Positions 42,311-44,706 of a stretch of 44,706 nt of DNA are shown in pieces. A program made the translations under genes and the position numbers. Below the pieces are notes generated by a model that saw only the letters and a program-made list of their open reading frames with translations, had not been told where the DNA came from and did not search any database. Each line of letters starts with the position of its first letter. The first letter of the stretch is position 1. Origin of the DNA: Desulfuromonadales bacterium GWC2_61_20 (GTDB lineage: Bacteria > Desulfobacterota > Desulfuromonadia > Desulfuromonadales > UBA2197); the NCBI GenBank assembly GCA_001799485.1, contig MGTO01000132.1:1-44706 (forward strand), in the 5' to 3' direction.

Positions 42311-43201
42311 ATGGCGCGAAGCTGTACGGTGATTGTCAACCCTGTGGCCGGGGGCTATCGCCCGGAATTGGGCGACACCATTGTCGCCCTGCTGCAAGGT
42401 GCCGGCCAAAAAGTTAGCCTCCGGCAAACACGAAGTGCCGGCGATGCCGCTCTCCTGGCCCGCGAAGCCGCAGCAGAAACTGACCCGCTGATTGTCGTTT
42501 GTGGCGGCGACGGCACGGTGGGTGAGGTCATCAATGGCATCGGTTCAGCTGCCGCGACCATCGCCGTGATCCCGGTCGGGACGGCCAATGTTCTCGCCCT
42601 CGAACTCGGCCTCGATACCATTGACAAAGCGCTGGCGGCGGTGGCGGCAAGCATCTCGCGTCCCCTGGCTCTTGGACGCGCCACGACCGCCACAGGAGAA
42701 CGATTATTTTCGCTGATGGCGGGAATTGGTTTTGACGGGCGGGTGGTGGCGGCGGTGCGGTCGGAGGAGAAGCGCCGCTTCGGCAAGGGGGCCTATCTCC
42801 TGGCCGCCTTGCGTTGTCTCTATCGCTGGGAAAGTGCGCCGCTGGCCGTCACTCTGGAGGAGAGAAAAGTCGTTTGTCATGGTCTGATTATCTGCAACGC
42901 CAGGCATTATGGGGGTGCATTTCGTCTGGCGCGTCAGGCGAGTCCTTTTGTCCCGGGGTTTCAGGTCGTCTGCATCCAGGGAGCGCGCCGCCGCGATTAC
43001 CTGCGTCTCTGCCTGGCCGTCGTATTGGGGCGGGTCGAGAACTGTCGCGGCATATCGGTGAGTTCCGTGACTCGGGTGAGTGTCGACGGGGTGGCGGCCA
43101 TCCAGCTCGACGGCGATGCCTGGTTAGCGACGCCGGGAGTTTTCACGGCTGAAAGCGACGCTCTTCGCGTGATCGTCCCGACAAGTGCGCCCGACCGATG
43201 A
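42311..43201 (+). CDS. Diacylglycerol/sphingosine-kinase-family protein (YegS/DagK-like)
   Basis: A 296-residue lipid-kinase-like protein of the DAGK catalytic family. The nucleotide-binding motif is VVCGGDGTVGEVINGIG (about 62-79), preceded by NPVAGG at 10-15, and the substrate-side motif IPVGTANVLALELGL follows. The C-terminal beta-sandwich (LDGDAWLATPG) agrees with YegS and DgkB. It likely phosphorylates diacylglycerol or a related membrane lipid. AAGGGG lies about 10 bases before the ATG, and the gene is alone on the plus strand. Confidence 0.88.
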   Translation: MARSCTVIVNPVAGGYRPELGDTIVALLQGAGQKVSLRQTRSAGDAALLAREAAAETDPLIVVCGGDGTVGEVINGIGSAAATIAVIPVGTANVLALELGLDTIDKALAAVAASISRPLALGRATTATGERLFSLMAGIGFDGRVVAAVRSEEKRRFGKGAYLLAALRCLYRWESAPLAVTLEERKVVCHGLIICNARHYGGAFRLARQASPFVPGFQVVCIQGARRRDYLRLCLAVVLGRVENCRGISVSSVTRVSVDGVAAIQLDGDAWLATPGVFTAESDALRVIVPTSAPDR

Positions 43202-43242
43202 TCCCCCATGGTCGATGGCTGGCAGTTCCACCGTCAAACAAA

Positions 43243-43271
43243 TCTCCCCGGGGCGAAAACCACCGGGGAGA
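43243..43271. terminator. Hairpin between convergent genes
   Basis: TCTCCCCGG (43243-43251) and CCGGGGAGA (43263-43271) form a 9-bp stem with an 11-nt loop; a second smaller stem (GGACGG/CCGTCC, 43293-43308) follows. Neither has a T run, but they lie between the convergent kinase gene and the gene ending at 43329, so they probably mark both transcript ends. Confidence 0.4.
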
Positions 43272-43328
43272 GGCAGGAAGAACCCAGGATCAGGACGGGT
43301 AACCGTCCCGGGCAGCGACGGCAGGACA

Positions 43329-43769
43329 TCAATCCAGACGTACGACGGTGCCGCGCAGAATGACGTTGGCCATGGAGCGCCCGCGCAGACAGGAATAGGT
43401 GTCGGCACTTTTGAGCTTCTTGTTATTGGCAATCGAGAAGATGTCGATCACCGCATTGCCGCCTTCCCGGTCGGCGCGCTGCTGCAGCCCGATGATGGCC
43501 GAAAGAAAAGCCTTGTCGCAAGCCGCCTGATCCGACAACCCGTTACTCCGCTTGTTGGATTGGTATTCACGATAGGAACGATCGACCCCGGGGTGTCCTT
43601 GGCCGACCATGTAAACCCGGATGTCATCAAGCATCTTCTCTTTCCCGAGCTTGCTGTTCAGGGCATGCTTGATGGGAAATTTCAGCACCCTGTCTTCCGC
43701 CTCCGCGCTATTCAGCAAACCGGACAACGACAAAAACAGGAATAGAACCAATACTCCAAGCCCCTTCAT
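43329..43769 (-). CDS. Secreted small protein, tandem paralogue A
   Basis: A 146-residue exported protein with a signal peptide (GVLVLFLFLSLSGLLNSAEA). The mature part aligns with the next gene over its length: FPIKHALNS, then YMVGQGHPGVD, SNKRSNG, ACDKAFLSAIIGLQQRADREGGNAVIDI and YSCLRGRSMANVILRGTV. Homologues are often labelled excinuclease ATPase subunit, but no nucleotide-binding motif is present and the signal peptide argues against it. Two conserved Cys could form a disulfide. GGAGGG lies 5 bases before the ATG. Function unknown. Confidence 0.75.
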   Translation of the reverse strand: MKGLGVLVLFLFLSLSGLLNSAEAEDRVLKFPIKHALNSKLGKEKMLDDIRVYMVGQGHPGVDRSYREYQSNKRSNGLSDQAACDKAFLSAIIGLQQRADREGGNAVIDIFSIANNKKLKSADTYSCLRGRSMANVILRGTVVRLD

Positions 43770-43922
43770 TTTGCCCTCCATTTTACGACATAAGCGATTC
43801 ATTTTCGGGACATATAAATTCCACGATTATGCGGCGCTGTCAATAAAAAGCAGCACAAAGGGGAAGACAGGGGATGATGAGTCGCTAAGGCGCATATTCG
43901 TAGTCAGCCCGACGCAAGTGAG

Positions 43923-44372
43923 TTATTTGCCGACTTTGGCCACGGTGCCCATCAATACGACGTTGGCGATCATACCGCCGGCATTGCAGGAATAGTTCTC
44001 CGAACTCTGCATCTTTTTGTCCTTGGTCAGGGAATAAATATCGACGACAGCATTCCCCCCCTCCTTGTCGGCACGCTGCTGCAGCGCAATGAGGGCCGAG
44101 ATGAAAGCAATATCGCACGCATCCTGGGTCGATTTGCCGACCGCATTGCCGCGCTTGTTCGACTTGTAGGCGCGATACCGCTTTTGCAGACCGGGAACCG
44201 ATTGTCCCATCATGTAAGTCTTGATCCCCTTGTCGAGCTTGTCTTTAGCCACGGCACTGGCCAGGGCATGCTTGACGGGAAAATTCTGCAACTTATCCTC
44301 GGCCCCGACTTGCCCTGCGGTCAAAACAATGGCCACTCCGGCCACCAGCAGACTCTGCACGAAAGTTTTCAT
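43923..44372 (-). CDS. Secreted small protein, tandem paralogue B
   Basis: A 149-residue exported protein (signal AGVAIVLTAGQVGA) paralogous to the gene at 43329: FPVKHALAS, YMMGQSVPGLQ, SNKRGNAVG, CDIAFISALIALQQRADKEGGNAVVDI and SCNAGGMIANVVLMGTV. The shared core and the Cys pair are conserved, so this is a tandem duplication followed by divergence. GGGAGA is 7 bases before the ATG at 44372. It lies 22 bp after the glgC stop and may be cotranscribed with it. Function unknown. Confidence 0.75.
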   Translation of the reverse strand: MKTFVQSLLVAGVAIVLTAGQVGAEDKLQNFPVKHALASAVAKDKLDKGIKTYMMGQSVPGLQKRYRAYKSNKRGNAVGKSTQDACDIAFISALIALQQRADKEGGNAVVDIYSLTKDKKMQSSENYSCNAGGMIANVVLMGTVAKVGK

Positions 44373-44394
44373 GTCATTTCTCCCGGAGAATGGA

Positions 44395-44706
44395 TTATTT
44401 ATCCCGGCGCGGCACCACGACGATGCCCGACTCCGTGACGGTGTAGCCCTTGCGACGATCCTCATCAAGATCGTAGCCGACAATCGAGCCGTCCGGGATT
44501 ACGACGTTCTTGTCAATGATGCAACGCTTGAGTTTGACGTGACGACCAACGTTGACATTTTCAAAGAGGATCGAATCCTCGACCAGGCTGTAGCTGTTGA
44601 TCTTGCACAAAGGGCCGAGTATGGAGCGACGCACCGTGCTGCCGCTGGTGATGCAACCGGCGCAGACATAGGAATCGATATTGACACCGCGCCGATCGTC
44701 GGAATC
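44395..44706 (-). CDS. glgC: Glucose-1-phosphate adenylyltransferase, C-terminal part
   Basis: The 103-residue C-terminal end of GlgC runs off the window edge; the N-terminal catalytic domain lies outside. What is visible is the left-handed beta-helix of hexapeptide repeats that closes ADP-glucose pyrophosphorylase: NIDSYVCAGCITSGSTVRR, SILGPLCKINSYSLVEDSIL, FENVNVGRHVKLKRCIIDKN and VVIPDGSIVGYD, followed by the family C-terminus DEDRRKGYTVTESGIVVV. It makes ADP-glucose for glycogen. The stop is TAA at 44395. Confidence 0.9.
   Translation of the reverse strand, partial: DSDDRRGVNIDSYVCAGCITSGSTVRRSILGPLCKINSYSLVEDSILFENVNVGRHVKLKRCIIDKNVVIPDGSIVGYDLDEDRRKGYTVTESGIVVVPRRDK

Overview
The window looks like a chromosomal segment of a nitrogen-fixing, metal-respiring member of the Desulfuromonadia (Geobacter/Desulfuromonas relatives). 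The evidence is the GC-rich coding, a decaheme cytochrome next to an MtrB/PioB-type porin, a fused nifE-nifN gene, a nif-type ferredoxin, and nif leaders of the kind expected for ANTAR-controlled antitermination, a mechanism reported for Geobacter nif genes. I saw no insertion sequence, phage gene or CRISPR array. Nearly every gene lies on the minus strand. The two exceptions are an SDR oxidoreductase (28028-28816) and a lipid-kinase-like gene (42311-43201).

Layout in coordinate order. 1-1654: a partial creatininase-family gene, queE and queD. 1751-1909: tRNA-Gly(CCC) with its promoter and terminator. 2003-5460: an aminotransferase, a GerMN-type lipoprotein and an ABC substrate-binding protein. 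5499-8782: an outer-membrane electron-transfer pair (MtrB/PioB-like barrel and decaheme cytochrome). 9031-16350: a tightly packed operon that starts with a histone-deacetylase-family hydrolase, passes through unknown and TPR proteins, a one-helix microprotein and an aromatic-repeat protein, and ends in the Mla-type lipid transporter genes mlaE, mlaF and mlaD. 16433-16704: tRNA-Glu(TTC) and tRNA-Gln(CTG). 16763-18175: a zinc-ribbon protein, an MgtC-family protein and a small membrane protein. 18254-24724: addA, addB and a VanZ-like gene. 24805-27750: a metal-trafficking set (HMA domain protein, DUF2318 protein, FtsX permease, ABC ATPase).

27945-41401 is mostly nitrogen fixation. nifH-nifD-nifK (41106 down to 37169) and nifEN-nifX-fdxB-nifX-like (33108 down to 28927) each sit behind a sigma-54 promoter. 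Between the two operons lies a five-gene module: NosL-like protein, one-helix protein, FtsX permease, ATPase, polytopic membrane protein. The 3' end of the window has a glutamine amidotransferase, a diacylglycerol-kinase-family gene, two tandem paralogous secreted proteins and the 3' end of glgC.

The most interesting signal is in the nif leaders. The 269-nt nifH leader holds two successive attenuator modules. In each, a pair of small stem-loops with an A1/G4 loop pattern (the ANTAR recognition pattern) overlaps the 5' arm of an intrinsic terminator. The nifEN leader has a terminator and one such hairpin. Other points are the metal/ABC module embedded between nif operons, different inverted repeats in three successive nif intergenic spacers, and an undescribed repeat protein rich in WP/FP motifs upstream of the lipid transporter.
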